Below are positions 1 through 7,756 of a stretch of DNA of 43,556 bases, one piece after another (within the stretch, counting starts at the first letter, position 1; each line of letters opens with the position of its first letter). A model generated the notes under the pieces. It had not been told where the DNA came from. It did not search any database and was given only the letters and a program-made list of their open reading frames with translations. Where the stretch lies: assembly GCA_016934645.1 (NCBI GenBank), contig JAFGSL010000215.1, positions 1 through 43,556 of the forward strand, in the 5' to 3' direction. The stretch is from Anaerolineae bacterium (GTDB taxonomy: Bacteria; Chloroflexota; Anaerolineae; B4-G1; SLSP01). Made by a program: the position numbers and the translations under genes.

Positions 1-11
1 CAATTTTGGCT

Positions 12-80
12 CGTAGTAACGACTTTAGTCGTTAAAAGAACCACTAAAGTGGTTACTACGAACGTAGATTTTCGATCTAC
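12..80. repeat. Palindromic intergenic repeat plus small hairpin
   Basis: Positions 12-33 and 39-60 form a 22-nt inverted repeat with two mismatches and a 5-nt loop. A second hairpin follows, with 6-nt arms 64-69 and 75-80. The unit lies just downstream of the UPF0182 stop codon on the minus strand, so it could end that transcript. The first palindrome resembles a dispersed repeat more than an ordinary terminator because each half is itself nearly symmetrical (gactttagtc, ccactaaagtgg). No U-run is evident. Confidence 0.7.
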
Positions 81-94
81 TGAGTCTAGAATCG

Positions 95-2830
95 TTACTC
101 CTCCACCATAGCGCGGAGGATTTCTTCCAGTGCGGCTTGTTCTTGCCCGTAGCATGTCCAATCGCCGGCTTCGAGACAGGTTTGTGCGGCCTGATAGTGT
201 TCCCAGGCCTGGGCGGCGAGCGTCTCCAGATCGCCTTCTGTTGTTACAGGCGTTGTAACATCCTCATCGCCGTTGAGGACTTGCAGCAGAGCTTGGCTCA
301 GCGTCTCCGCCATAACGACACGATCATCGTAGGCGACGATGATGCGTATCAGCTCCGGTAATTGGCCTGATTCGGCTTCAAGGTAGAGTGGCTCGACATA
401 GAGAAAGGTATCCTCGATTGGGATGACGAGCAAGTTGCCACGCAATACCCGCGAGCCACGTTGGTTCCACAATGAGAGTTGTTGCGAGATGAGCGGGTCC
501 TGATCGGCGCGTGCCTCGACCTGCAATGGCCCGTACACCAGCTTGTCTTTGGAGAGTTTGACGATGCTCAGTTCCCCGTAATCGTCGCCATCGCAATCAG
601 CGTAGAGCCAGGCGACCATGTTCTGGCGTTGTTTGGGCGTATAGGGGCGAATGAGCATGAATTCCACCTGGTCGGATCCAGGCGCGCGCATGATGACGTA
701 GTAGGGTTCCATGGCTTGCTGGGCGGTTTCGACCAGTTCCTGCGGGATGTCCCACAGGTCTTCGCGGTTATAAAAAACTTGCGGATCGCGCATGTGGTAG
801 GTGGCGTACATGTTCGACTGGTAAATGAATAATGTTTCGGGATAACGCCAGTGGTCGCGCAGCGCTTGCGGCATCATTTCCACTGGCTTGAAAAGGTCAG
901 GGAAGATACGCGCATACGTGGCGGCGATGGGGTCGTTTTGATCGATCAAGTAGAAGGTGATTCCGCCCGTGTAGGCGTCGATGGAGACTTTGATACTGTT
1001 GCGAATGTAATTGATGCCGCCTAACGGCTCGGAGTATGGAAAGTGGTCGGTCCAGGTGTAGGCATCAAGCAGCCAGACGATGCCAGTGCCGCCGTCGGCG
1101 GTCTCGGCGATGACGGGGTAGGGGTCTTCGTCAAACCACAGCATCGGCGCGATGGTCTCTGCGCGTTCGTGGATGGTGCGGTGGAAGAGAACGCGGCTGT
1201 CCCTATTGAGCGCCGGCGAGAGAAGAAGCTGCGTACTGCCGAAACGCGTCGCCAGGAGCATGCGCTTTAGGAAGCTGCCCAGTGCGACGCCGTCGGGACC
1301 GTCGTAGCGCGAATAGACGTTGGCATCGCCTTGCGGATAATCGAATTCATCTTCTTTGGCGTTAATGATGACGTAGTCTTTGGTCAATTCACCGAAGTAA
1401 ATCTGTGGACGGTCGATCTGGAGTTCTGGCGTTTTGTTGACCGGCGGGATGTCGCGCACGACCAGGTTGGGCAAGCCCTCGCGGCTCACCTCGTTGGCGT
1501 AGTTCAGTGCAAGTCCATAGCCGTGGGTGAAGATCAGATGCTGGTTGATCCAGGTCTGAGCCTGTTCGGCTAAGTCGTCCACATCCATTTCGCGCGCAGA
1601 GAGCATCACCTGATGCAGATGTCCATCGATTGTATAGCGGTCGATATCCACTTCGTTAAAGCTGTAGTAGAGGCGGATTTCCTGGAGTTGGCTATAGGTG
1701 CGGAGCAGCGGACGGTAATCCCATAGCCGCACGTTGTTAAGAATGTCGGCGTTGGTTTCAAGCTCTGCGGCTGTCAGGACTCCCGTGCCTGTGTACGTCT
1801 GTTCCATAATTTGATCCAAACCGTAGGCATAACGGGTGTAACGGATATTGTGCTCGATGTAGGGCTTTTCGACGATGAATTCGTTGGGTTCAACGGTGAA
1901 TTGCTGTACGGCGGCGGGATAGCCTGGTCCAAGCGCCGAAACCGCCAACCAGAACACGCCGACGATGAGCAGCAGCTTCCATCTACTGAAGAAGGCGTTG
2001 AGGATCAGGATCGCGGCGGCGGTAAAGAAGAGCGCGGCCTGGATTGTATAAAGCGGCATCCGTGCATTGATATCGGTATACCCAGCACCAAAGACCACGC
2101 CCGTGGCGGATTGCAGCAGCCCGTAGCGGTTGAGCAGCCAGCCCAGGCCGATGAGCACCATCCACAACGAGCCCAAGATCGACATATGGGCAGTTGCTGC
2201 ACGGGACTTCGTTTGCCCGAAGATTGCGTAACGCCCGAGAACGCCAAGGAACGTCAGCGCGACCAATATCTTCGCGCGGGTAAGCAGTTCCTCTAGCCAC
2301 GGCAGTGTGAAGATGTAGAAACCGATATCCCGGCGGAAAATCGGATCGGCTATGCTAAAGGGGACGCCGTTGTTGGCCAGCAAATAGGTTCGCCACAACC
2401 CATTGAACGTTAGACCGAGGATCAGCCCTGCAAGAATGGCTGCCCCGGTGAAGAACAGCCGAATCGGGCGTGTGGAATATGTATTCGTCTGCTGGCGCGT
2501 TTGTTGTACGGTGTTTGCCCCTCGCCGGGTTCCGTTGAAAGTGTTGAAGGTTTTCGTCGTGAAGTGCTCCTTCGGTGCGATCCAGTGCGGCAGGAAGCTC
2601 CAGTTCAGCAGCAAGAAAGCCAGCGCGATGAGTGCGGCGACGATTGTCAGTCCCAAGGAGGTTGTCAATCGCGTGGTGAAGATTTGGGTGTAGTCCAGGC
2701 TCTTGAACCATAGGAAATCGGTGTAGAACGTGGCAAATGTTGAGGATGTGATGCATAGCAACAGAAGGAGCATCATTCCTAGGCTGATCCAGAGTTGTGT
2801 CCGGCGCTTGTTGCGCGGTGTTTTCGTCAT
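95..2830 (-). CDS. UPF0182 family integral membrane protein
   Basis: Predicted 911-residue membrane protein of the UPF0182/COG1615 family, whose biochemical role is unknown. The N-terminal third holds about seven hydrophobic segments (roughly residues 12-42, 59-80, 123-146, 187-204, 215-238, 263-282 and 286-312). A long, mostly hydrophilic region follows, probably extracytoplasmic, and the tail is acidic and helical (residues ~860-911). Length and layout fit the family, which is usually 900-1000 residues in actinobacteria, cyanobacteria and Chloroflexi. The ATG at 2830 has a GGGAG ribosome-binding site about 8 nt upstream and a readable promoter further up (2859-2886). It appears monocistronic: the next gene upstream runs the other way. 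Family assignment is from recognised sequence character; no function is claimed. Confidence 0.9.
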   Translation of the reverse strand: MTKTPRNKRRTQLWISLGMMLLLLLCITSSTFATFYTDFLWFKSLDYTQIFTTRLTTSLGLTIVAALIALAFLLLNWSFLPHWIAPKEHFTTKTFNTFNGTRRGANTVQQTRQQTNTYSTRPIRLFFTGAAILAGLILGLTFNGLWRTYLLANNGVPFSIADPIFRRDIGFYIFTLPWLEELLTRAKILVALTFLGVLGRYAIFGQTKSRAATAHMSILGSLWMVLIGLGWLLNRYGLLQSATGVVFGAGYTDINARMPLYTIQAALFFTAAAILILNAFFSRWKLLLIVGVFWLAVSALGPGYPAAVQQFTVEPNEFIVEKPYIEHNIRYTRYAYGLDQIMEQTYTGTGVLTAAELETNADILNNVRLWDYRPLLRTYSQLQEIRLYYSFNEVDIDRYTIDGHLHQVMLSAREMDVDDLAEQAQTWINQHLIFTHGYGLALNYANEVSREGLPNLVVRDIPPVNKTPELQIDRPQIYFGELTKDYVIINAKEDEFDYPQGDANVYSRYDGPDGVALGSFLKRMLLATRFGSTQLLLSPALNRDSRVLFHRTIHERAETIAPMLWFDEDPYPVIAETADGGTGIVWLLDAYTWTDHFPYSEPLGGINYIRNSIKVSIDAYTGGITFYLIDQNDPIAATYARIFPDLFKPVEMMPQALRDHWRYPETLFIYQSNMYATYHMRDPQVFYNREDLWDIPQELVETAQQAMEPYYVIMRAPGSDQVEFMLIRPYTPKQRQNMVAWLYADCDGDDYGELSIVKLSKDKLVYGPLQVEARADQDPLISQQLSLWNQRGSRVLRGNLLVIPIEDTFLYVEPLYLEAESGQLPELIRIIVAYDDRVVMAETLSQALLQVLNGDEDVTTPVTTEGDLETLAAQAWEHYQAAQTCLEAGDWTCYGQEQAALEEILRAMVEE

Positions 2831-2858
2831 GCGGTGTTCTCCCGTAGTATTTGCTTAC

Positions 2859-2886
2859 AGTATAGTCCCAAATCGTCAATCAACAA
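2859..2886 (-). promoter_or_regulatory. Promoter of the UPF0182 gene
   Basis: On the minus strand, TTGTTG (2886-2881) and TATACT (2864-2859) are separated by 16 nt. Expected transcription start is near 2852, giving a short leader that contains the GGGAG site before the ATG at 2830. Confidence 0.55.
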
Positions 2887-2934
2887 ATCTCAACTCTCTC
2901 AATCTTCAATCCTGTACCCTTCAATTGAATGTGC

Positions 2935-2962
2935 TTGCGAGTTTTCCTAACTATGGTATTAT
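2935..2962 (+). promoter_or_regulatory. Promoter of the ABC exporter leader
   Basis: TTGCGA (2935-2940) and TATTAT (2957-2962) are separated by 16 nt. Expected start near 2969 gives a leader of about 420 nt before the first ABC gene. That leader carries a small ORF and an intrinsic terminator. Confidence 0.55.
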
Positions 2963-3048
2963 GTTGGGTGCTGTGCAGCCCGTCCATGCGACGGTTCGGT
3001 TTTGTCCATGTGACTATTCATTCAGACTTTTGTTGTGGAGGTTTGACG

Positions 3049-3144
3049 ATGGCTAACTTGTTCTATAATCTCAGGATCAAAGCGGAGGTTGTTCTCATGA
3101 CCCGTGTCGTTTCCGTGACAGGAGGTCCCGAGCCGCCGGGATGA
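3049..3144 (+). CDS. Putative 31-residue leader peptide upstream of ABC exporter
   Basis: Small ORF beginning MANLFYNLRI and ending GGPEPPG, too short for ordinary gene calling. It has one of the better ribosome-binding sites in the region (TGGAGG, then 7 nt, then ATG at 3049). It lies inside the long leader between the promoter at 2935 and the ABC gene at 3390, with a terminator between it and that gene. By analogy with translated leader peptides that control drug-exporter genes (the bmrB leader of Bacillus bmrCD is the known example), it could be a sensor of ribosome stalling. There is no homology evidence. A non-coding leader that happens to contain an ATG is the alternative. Confidence 0.35.
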   Translation: MANLFYNLRIKAEVVLMTRVVSVTGGPEPPG

Positions 3145-3255
3145 CCCTTTGACCGTTTTTTCTCACAGGTAAAAAACATTTTCGTGATTTACCGTGACCT
3201 GATTCGTCGACTGGCGGAGCGGGTGGGCGGAATCGCGGTCAATACGGTAATACCG

Positions 3256-3334
3256 GCGAGCGGGCCTCAACGATGTTGGGGAGGGCTTTCTTTGATGTTG
3301 GCCCAAAGTGCGCAAGAGCACCCGCTCGCTTTTT
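3256..3334 (+). terminator. Intrinsic terminator inside the ABC leader (putative attenuator)
   Basis: Perfect 9-bp stem GCGAGCGGG (3256-3264) with CCCGCTCGC (3321-3329), followed by TTTTT (3330-3334). The loop is long, about 56 nt. The 3' arm (3320-3327) can pair instead with an earlier GAGCGGGT at 3217-3224, giving a mutually exclusive structure. The terminator ends about 55 nt before the ABC start codon, so readthrough would be needed for expression. Confidence 0.5.
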
Positions 3335-3389
3335 GCGTCTCTGGCAAGTGTTCAGTTTTATGTCAGAAGGATGTTTGTAGGTGGAAAAA

Positions 3390-5348
3390 ATGTCCCAAAC
3401 CATAGATCCAAAACTATTACAAAAACTATCGTTCGATTTGAAGTCGACCGTGAACAAGAACCGCCTGGTGGGACTGTGGCGTGTGATGGATGGTTTCCGT
3501 TGGTTGTACGCCGGCGCGATGCTTGCCATTGTCCTGGGGGCGTTCATACGCGTGTATTACTACCGTGTAGTGCAGTACGTGATCGACACGGTAGTGGGCG
3601 AAGGACAAAATTCTCAGAATTTGCCCTGGTTGGCACTGTCTTTCGTGGGCTTGGCCGTTCTAGAAGGGACCTTCGCCTATCTGCGTGGTGTGTGGTCGGC
3701 TAAAACCGCTGAAGGGATCGTGCTCCGATTGCGCGACTATCTCTACGATCACATGCAGCGGCTCGCGTTTGCTTTTCACGACTATGCCAAGACCGGTGAG
3801 TTGATCCAGCGCTCCACTTCGGACGTGGACGCGATGCGTCGCTTCTACGCGGATCAGGCGTTGGGAATCGGGCGGATCGCGGCGCTCTTCGTGGTCAACT
3901 TCGCGATGCTGCTGCGCATGAACACAAAGATCGGGTTACTCGCGATTGTGGTGATGCCGTTTATCGTCGTGATGTCGTACTGGTTCTTCGGACGCGTCTC
4001 GAAGGCGTATAACCGCTATCAGGAGCAGGAGGCCAAGCTCTCGACGGTGCTCCAGGAAAACCTGACCGGTGTGCGAGTCGTCAAGGCGTTTGCCCGGCAA
4101 CCCTACGAGATCGACAAGTTTGATCGCGAGAACTGGGAGCGCTATCGCCTAGGTAAAAAACTGCTCATCATGCACTCGCTTTACTGGCCACTATCTGATA
4201 TTCTGTGTGCCGCACAGACAATCCTGGTGCAGGCGGTGAGTGCGCTGATGGCCGTTCGCGGTGAGATCACCGTTGGAACCTACATCGCCGTGATGGGTAT
4301 GCTGACCTGGATCATCTGGCCGATGCGCAACCTGGGCCGGCTGATCGTGCAGGTGTCCACCGGTCTGGTCTCCTACCGCCGCGTGGCGGATGTGATCGAA
4401 CAGGACCGTGAAGACATCATCGCCGGGTCGGTGCCGCTGGACACGCAGATTCGCGGCGCGATTGCCTTCGAACACGTCAGCTTTGCCTACGAGCCGATGG
4501 TGGTCTTGCAGGATGAAGAGGATAAGAAGAAATCGGATGTCCGCATCCGCGACGCCGAGTCAGAAAAGGAAGAAGCGTTGAAGCCAGTCGCCGTGCTGCA
4601 CGACATTTCCTTCCGCTGTGCTCCGGGTAATGTGGTGGCTCTACTCGGTTCCACCGGATCGGGGAAGACCAGCATTATCAACCTTCTGCTGCGTTTCTAC
4701 GACTATCAGGAGGGCAGTCTCAAGCTCGATGGCGTTGAGTTGACGGAATATCCGCGCAGTTTGCTGCGGCGCAACATCGGTATTGTGGAACAGGAGCCAT
4801 TCCTCTTCTCGCGCAGTATCCGCGACAACATCGCCTATGGGGCGGATCGCGAAGTGACGCAGGAAGAGATCGAGCGTGCTGCGCAGGCGGCAGCGATCCA
4901 CGACATCGTGCTCACGTTCCCGGATGGTTACGACACGATTGTCGGCGAGAAGGGGGTGACGCTTTCTGGCGGGCAGCGCCAGCGCGTAGCGATTGCGCGC
5001 GCATTGCTCAAGGACCCGCGCATCCTGGTACTGGACGACGCAACTTCATCGGTGGACACCGAGACCGAGGAGCAGATTCAGCAGGCGTTAGACGTGCTCA
5101 TTCCGGGTCGCACCACCTTTATCGTCGCGCACCGCATCCAGACCGTGATGAACGCTGATCTGATCCTGGTACTCGACAAAGGACACATCGTCCAGTCTGG
5201 TACACACGCCGATCTGATTCAGCAGCCTGGTCTCTATCACGACATCTATGAGATCCAGTCGCGCATCGAAGAGGAAGTCGCCGAGGAAGTTGAGTGCGAC
5301 GAGGCTGAACCGGCATTCGCATTCGAACCGGTGGGTGCACTGGCATAA
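3390..5348 (+). CDS. ABC exporter subunit with degenerate catalytic residue
   Basis: Type IV ABC exporter half-transporter of about 652 residues: N-terminal six-helix membrane domain (residues ~30-330) fused to an ATPase domain. Walker A is GSTGSGKT, the signature is canonical LSGGQ, and the switch histidine is in IVAHR. Walker B ends LDDATS, with Asp where the catalytic Glu normally sits. That substitution marks the non-catalytic subunit of heterodimeric exporters such as TM287/288 and BmrC/BmrD. A charged insertion of about 25 residues lies between the A-loop Tyr and the start of the core ATPase fold (encoded ~4515-4590). The ATG at 3390 follows AGGTGG by 5 nt; an in-frame GTG at 3381 is the alternative. 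It pairs with the next gene. Substrate unknown, probably hydrophobic compounds or lipids. Confidence 0.93.
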   Translation: MSQTIDPKLLQKLSFDLKSTVNKNRLVGLWRVMDGFRWLYAGAMLAIVLGAFIRVYYYRVVQYVIDTVVGEGQNSQNLPWLALSFVGLAVLEGTFAYLRGVWSAKTAEGIVLRLRDYLYDHMQRLAFAFHDYAKTGELIQRSTSDVDAMRRFYADQALGIGRIAALFVVNFAMLLRMNTKIGLLAIVVMPFIVVMSYWFFGRVSKAYNRYQEQEAKLSTVLQENLTGVRVVKAFARQPYEIDKFDRENWERYRLGKKLLIMHSLYWPLSDILCAAQTILVQAVSALMAVRGEITVGTYIAVMGMLTWIIWPMRNLGRLIVQVSTGLVSYRRVADVIEQDREDIIAGSVPLDTQIRGAIAFEHVSFAYEPMVVLQDEEDKKKSDVRIRDAESEKEEALKPVAVLHDISFRCAPGNVVALLGSTGSGKTSIINLLLRFYDYQEGSLKLDGVELTEYPRSLLRRNIGIVEQEPFLFSRSIRDNIAYGADREVTQEEIERAAQAAAIHDIVLTFPDGYDTIVGEKGVTLSGGQRQRVAIARALLKDPRILVLDDATSSVDTETEEQIQQALDVLIPGRTTFIVAHRIQTVMNADLILVLDKGHIVQSGTHADLIQQPGLYHDIYEIQSRIEEEVAEEVECDEAEPAFAFEPVGALA

Positions 5349-5356
5349 ACATAACG

Positions 5357-5401
5357 CGTGATGCGTGACTTCGGATTACGAATTACGAGTCACGCATCAC
5401 G
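5357..5401. repeat. Perfect 14-bp inverted repeat between the two ABC genes
   Basis: Arms 5357-5370 and 5388-5401 are exact inverted copies around a 17-nt loop. The whole spacer 5349-5433 is built from shuffled short words (gcgtgatgcgtgac, gaattacg, cgcattacg), the same vocabulary found around 14425-14490. It looks like a degenerate dispersed repeat, and its hairpin could affect the ratio of the two subunits. Confidence 0.7.
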
Positions 5402-5433
5402 AATTACGCATTACGTATCACGAGGTAACAACA

Positions 5434-7269
5434 ATGGCACAAACTTACGGATTTGAAGAAGAAGAATTCTCGACGAAGTTCAATGGGCGCGTGGTCCTGC
5501 GGATCTTGCGCCAGGTGACACCGTATTGGCGCTGGATTCTAGGATTCGTCGTGATGATTGCGCTTACGGCGGTCGCTGACTCCTACTTCACCTACTTGAG
5601 CAAGCAGCTCATCGATGAAGGCATCGTTGCCAAGGATACGGCGCGGTTGACACAACTGTTGACGCGCTACGGCGGTCTAGCGGTCTTCCAGGCGATTGCG
5701 GTGTTCTGTTTTGTTTATCTAGCGGGTGTCTTGGGCGAGCGCGTGCAGTACGATATGCGCAAGCAGCTCTTCAACCAGTTGCAGGCGCTCTCCTTCTCGT
5801 ACTTCGATAAGACGCCAGTAGGGTGGATTATGTCGCGTGTCACCTCGGACTCCGGGCGTATCGCTGACCTGGTGACCTGGGGCTTCGTGGACGTGACGTG
5901 GGCGGTGCTTAACATCATCACCTCACTCACGTTTATGTCCTTCATCAACTGGAAACTGGCGCTAATCGTAGCGGTGATCATCCCGATGATGATTGCGGTA
6001 TCGTTCTGGTTCCGGCAGCATATCCTGGTGCAGTACCGCGACGTGCGCAAATTCAACTCGATGATCACTGGCGCATACAACGAGAGCATCGCTGGCGTGC
6101 GCGTGATCAAAGCGCTCGTGCGCGAAAAGAAGAATCTGGAAGAGTTCACCGACACCTCGCGCTCGATGTATCAAGCCGCGTACCGCGCCGCGTGGCTCTC
6201 GGCGCTGTTCCTGCCTGTTGTGCAGATCGTCGGCGCGTTCGGGATCGGGGCGGTGGTGTGGTACGGTGGTGTCCAGGCACGCGCTACGGCGACATCGCAG
6301 GCGGCGATCACCGTCGGTGGCATCCAGGCGTTCCTGTCTTACCTGACGTTCATTATGTGGCCGATCCAGGATCTGGCACGCGTATACGCGGAGATGCAGC
6401 GATCGATTGCTTCAGCGGAACGGGTGTTCTCGTTGATCGATGCCCAACCCGACGTGGTGGACCGCGAGGGCGCGTTCGACCCCGGCTTTGTACAGGGTGA
6501 GGTAGCGTTCGAGGATGTGACCTTCCGTTACGAGGAGGATAAGGACGTGTTGTCGGATTTCAATCTGCACGTTGATCCCGGCGAGCACATCGCTATTGTC
6601 GGGCCGACGGGCGGCGGTAAGACGACGATCGTCAACCTGCTGTGCCGTTTTTACGAGCCATCGGAGGGTGTCGTCCGCATTGACGGTCGCGACTATACCA
6701 CGCTGACGCAACATGCGATCCAGTCACGTATTGGTGTGGTGTTGCAGACGCCGCACCTGTTCTCCGGTACCATCCGCGACAACATTCGCTACGGCAAGCT
6801 GGACGCCACTGACGAAGAGGTGGCGCAAGCTGCCAAGGTGGCGCACGCGCATGATTTCATCGTGGGGATGGAAAAGGGCTACGACGAGGACGTCGGCGAG
6901 GGCGGCGGCTTGCTTTCTGTCGGACAGAAGCAGCTTGTGAGTATCGCACGGGCGGTACTTGCCGATCCTGCCATCCTCATCCTGGACGAGGCGACCAGTT
7001 CAGTGGACACGCTGACTGAGGTCAACGTCCAACACGGGATGGAGGCACTGATGGCAGGGCGCACGAGCTTTGTTATCGCGCACCGGCTCTCGACGATCAA
7101 GCGGGCAGATCGCATACTCGTCCTCAAGGCCGGGCGCATCGTCGAGATGGGCACGCACAGCGAACTAATCCGTGCGCGTGGACACTACTATGACCTCTAC
7201 ACCCGCCAATTCCGTCGCGAGCGGGAGCAGGTGTACGGCGTGGGAGAATTCGCGACAGCAGTATCATAA
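5434..7269 (+). CDS. ABC exporter subunit with catalytic Glu and degenerate signature
   Basis: Second half-transporter, 611 residues, with a membrane domain (~residues 25-325) and ATPase domain. Walker A is GPTGGGKT, Walker B ends LDEATS with the catalytic Glu present, and the switch His is in VIAHR. Its signature reads LSVGQ rather than LSGGQ. Together with the partner's canonical LSGGQ and missing Glu, the dimer would have one competent and one degenerate nucleotide site. The start at 5434 (MAQTYG) follows CGAGGT by 7 nt. An upstream in-frame start at 5365 is rejected because it would translate the repeat spacer. Transcribed with the upstream gene and ended by the hairpin at 7291-7322. Confidence 0.95.
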   Translation: MAQTYGFEEEEFSTKFNGRVVLRILRQVTPYWRWILGFVVMIALTAVADSYFTYLSKQLIDEGIVAKDTARLTQLLTRYGGLAVFQAIAVFCFVYLAGVLGERVQYDMRKQLFNQLQALSFSYFDKTPVGWIMSRVTSDSGRIADLVTWGFVDVTWAVLNIITSLTFMSFINWKLALIVAVIIPMMIAVSFWFRQHILVQYRDVRKFNSMITGAYNESIAGVRVIKALVREKKNLEEFTDTSRSMYQAAYRAAWLSALFLPVVQIVGAFGIGAVVWYGGVQARATATSQAAITVGGIQAFLSYLTFIMWPIQDLARVYAEMQRSIASAERVFSLIDAQPDVVDREGAFDPGFVQGEVAFEDVTFRYEEDKDVLSDFNLHVDPGEHIAIVGPTGGGKTTIVNLLCRFYEPSEGVVRIDGRDYTTLTQHAIQSRIGVVLQTPHLFSGTIRDNIRYGKLDATDEEVAQAAKVAHAHDFIVGMEKGYDEDVGEGGGLLSVGQKQLVSIARAVLADPAILILDEATSSVDTLTEVNVQHGMEALMAGRTSFVIAHRLSTIKRADRILVLKAGRIVEMGTHSELIRARGHYYDLYTRQFRREREQVYGVGEFATAVS

Positions 7270-7290
7270 CAGCAGTATCATAGTCAAGTG

Positions 7291-7322
7291 GAGTGGAGAG
7301 GTAGAAGTCTCTCCACTCTTTT
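7291..7322 (+). terminator. Intrinsic terminator of the ABC exporter operon
   Basis: Perfect 10-bp stem GAGTGGAGAG (7291-7300) and CTCTCCACTC (7309-7318) with an 8-nt loop and a short U-rich tail (CTTTTA). Confidence 0.8.
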
Positions 7323-7388
7323 ATGTAACCTACTGATTCAGGGGAGTTGAAATAGTTTCATACGCATGGATCGGTAAGTTTTTTTGCC

Positions 7389-7416
7389 TTGACGTCCGCG
7401 CTTTGTCGTTTATTAT
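7389..7416 (+). promoter_or_regulatory. Promoter of antitoxin-aminopeptidase genes
   Basis: TTGACG (7389-7394) and TATTAT (7411-7416) with 16 nt between. Expected start near 7423, followed by GAGGAGG before the ATG at 7444. Confidence 0.6.
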
Positions 7417-7443
7417 TAGTGGCACAAACGCGAGGAGGACGCT

Positions 7444-7725
7444 ATGGATACCAAACCAAAACTTATGTCGTTATCAGAGGTGGGGCAGCGCCAGGCCGAA
7501 ATTCTAGCTGCATTGACCGAAGGCCCCTTGGTGCTGACTCAGGAAAACCGAGCTGCCGTTGTTTTAGTCGATGCCGACTACTGGAATCAGATGGTCGAGG
7601 AATTAAAGGATTTACGCGACGCATTGGATGCTATGGATGCGTATCAAACCTATAGGCAGTCGCCCGATTATGTAAAATCCTGGAAAGTTGTACGCGAGAC
7701 CCTTGTTGCCAAAGGGTTATTATAG
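7444..7725 (+). CDS. Phd/YefM-family antitoxin, apparently orphan
   Basis: A 93-residue protein with the Phd/YefM layout: an N-terminal part (SLSEVGQRQAEIL, then EGPLVLTQENRAAVVLVDADYW) that forms the dimeric DNA-binding fold, and an acidic helical C-terminal part that in this family binds the toxin. A strong GAGGAGG site precedes the ATG. In known systems the antitoxin represses its own promoter and neutralises a RelE/ParE or Doc-type toxin. Here no toxin is adjacent: the gene is followed after 31 nt by an aminopeptidase on the same strand, and preceded by the ABC terminator. It may therefore act as an orphan regulator or pair with a toxin elsewhere. Confidence 0.85.
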   Translation: MDTKPKLMSLSEVGQRQAEILAALTEGPLVLTQENRAAVVLVDADYWNQMVEELKDLRDALDAMDAYQTYRQSPDYVKSWKVVRETLVAKGLL

Positions 7726-7756
7726 GTTAGTAAAAATACACTGGTAGGAGTTACTT

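Noticed and set aside
1811..2296. 161-residue frame opposite the UPF0182 gene
   Set aside because: Highly charged, low-complexity composition typical of an antisense frame of a membrane protein gene.
3043..3069. TTGACG and TATAAT as a second promoter in the ABC leader
   Set aside because: Spacer is only 15 nt and the boxes straddle the start of the small ORF; the 2935-2962 pair is better, though a second start is not excluded.
5349..5433. Possible CRISPR-like repeat array between the ABC genes
   Set aside because: Words are short, degenerate and unspaced; no constant repeat-spacer period and no cas genes.
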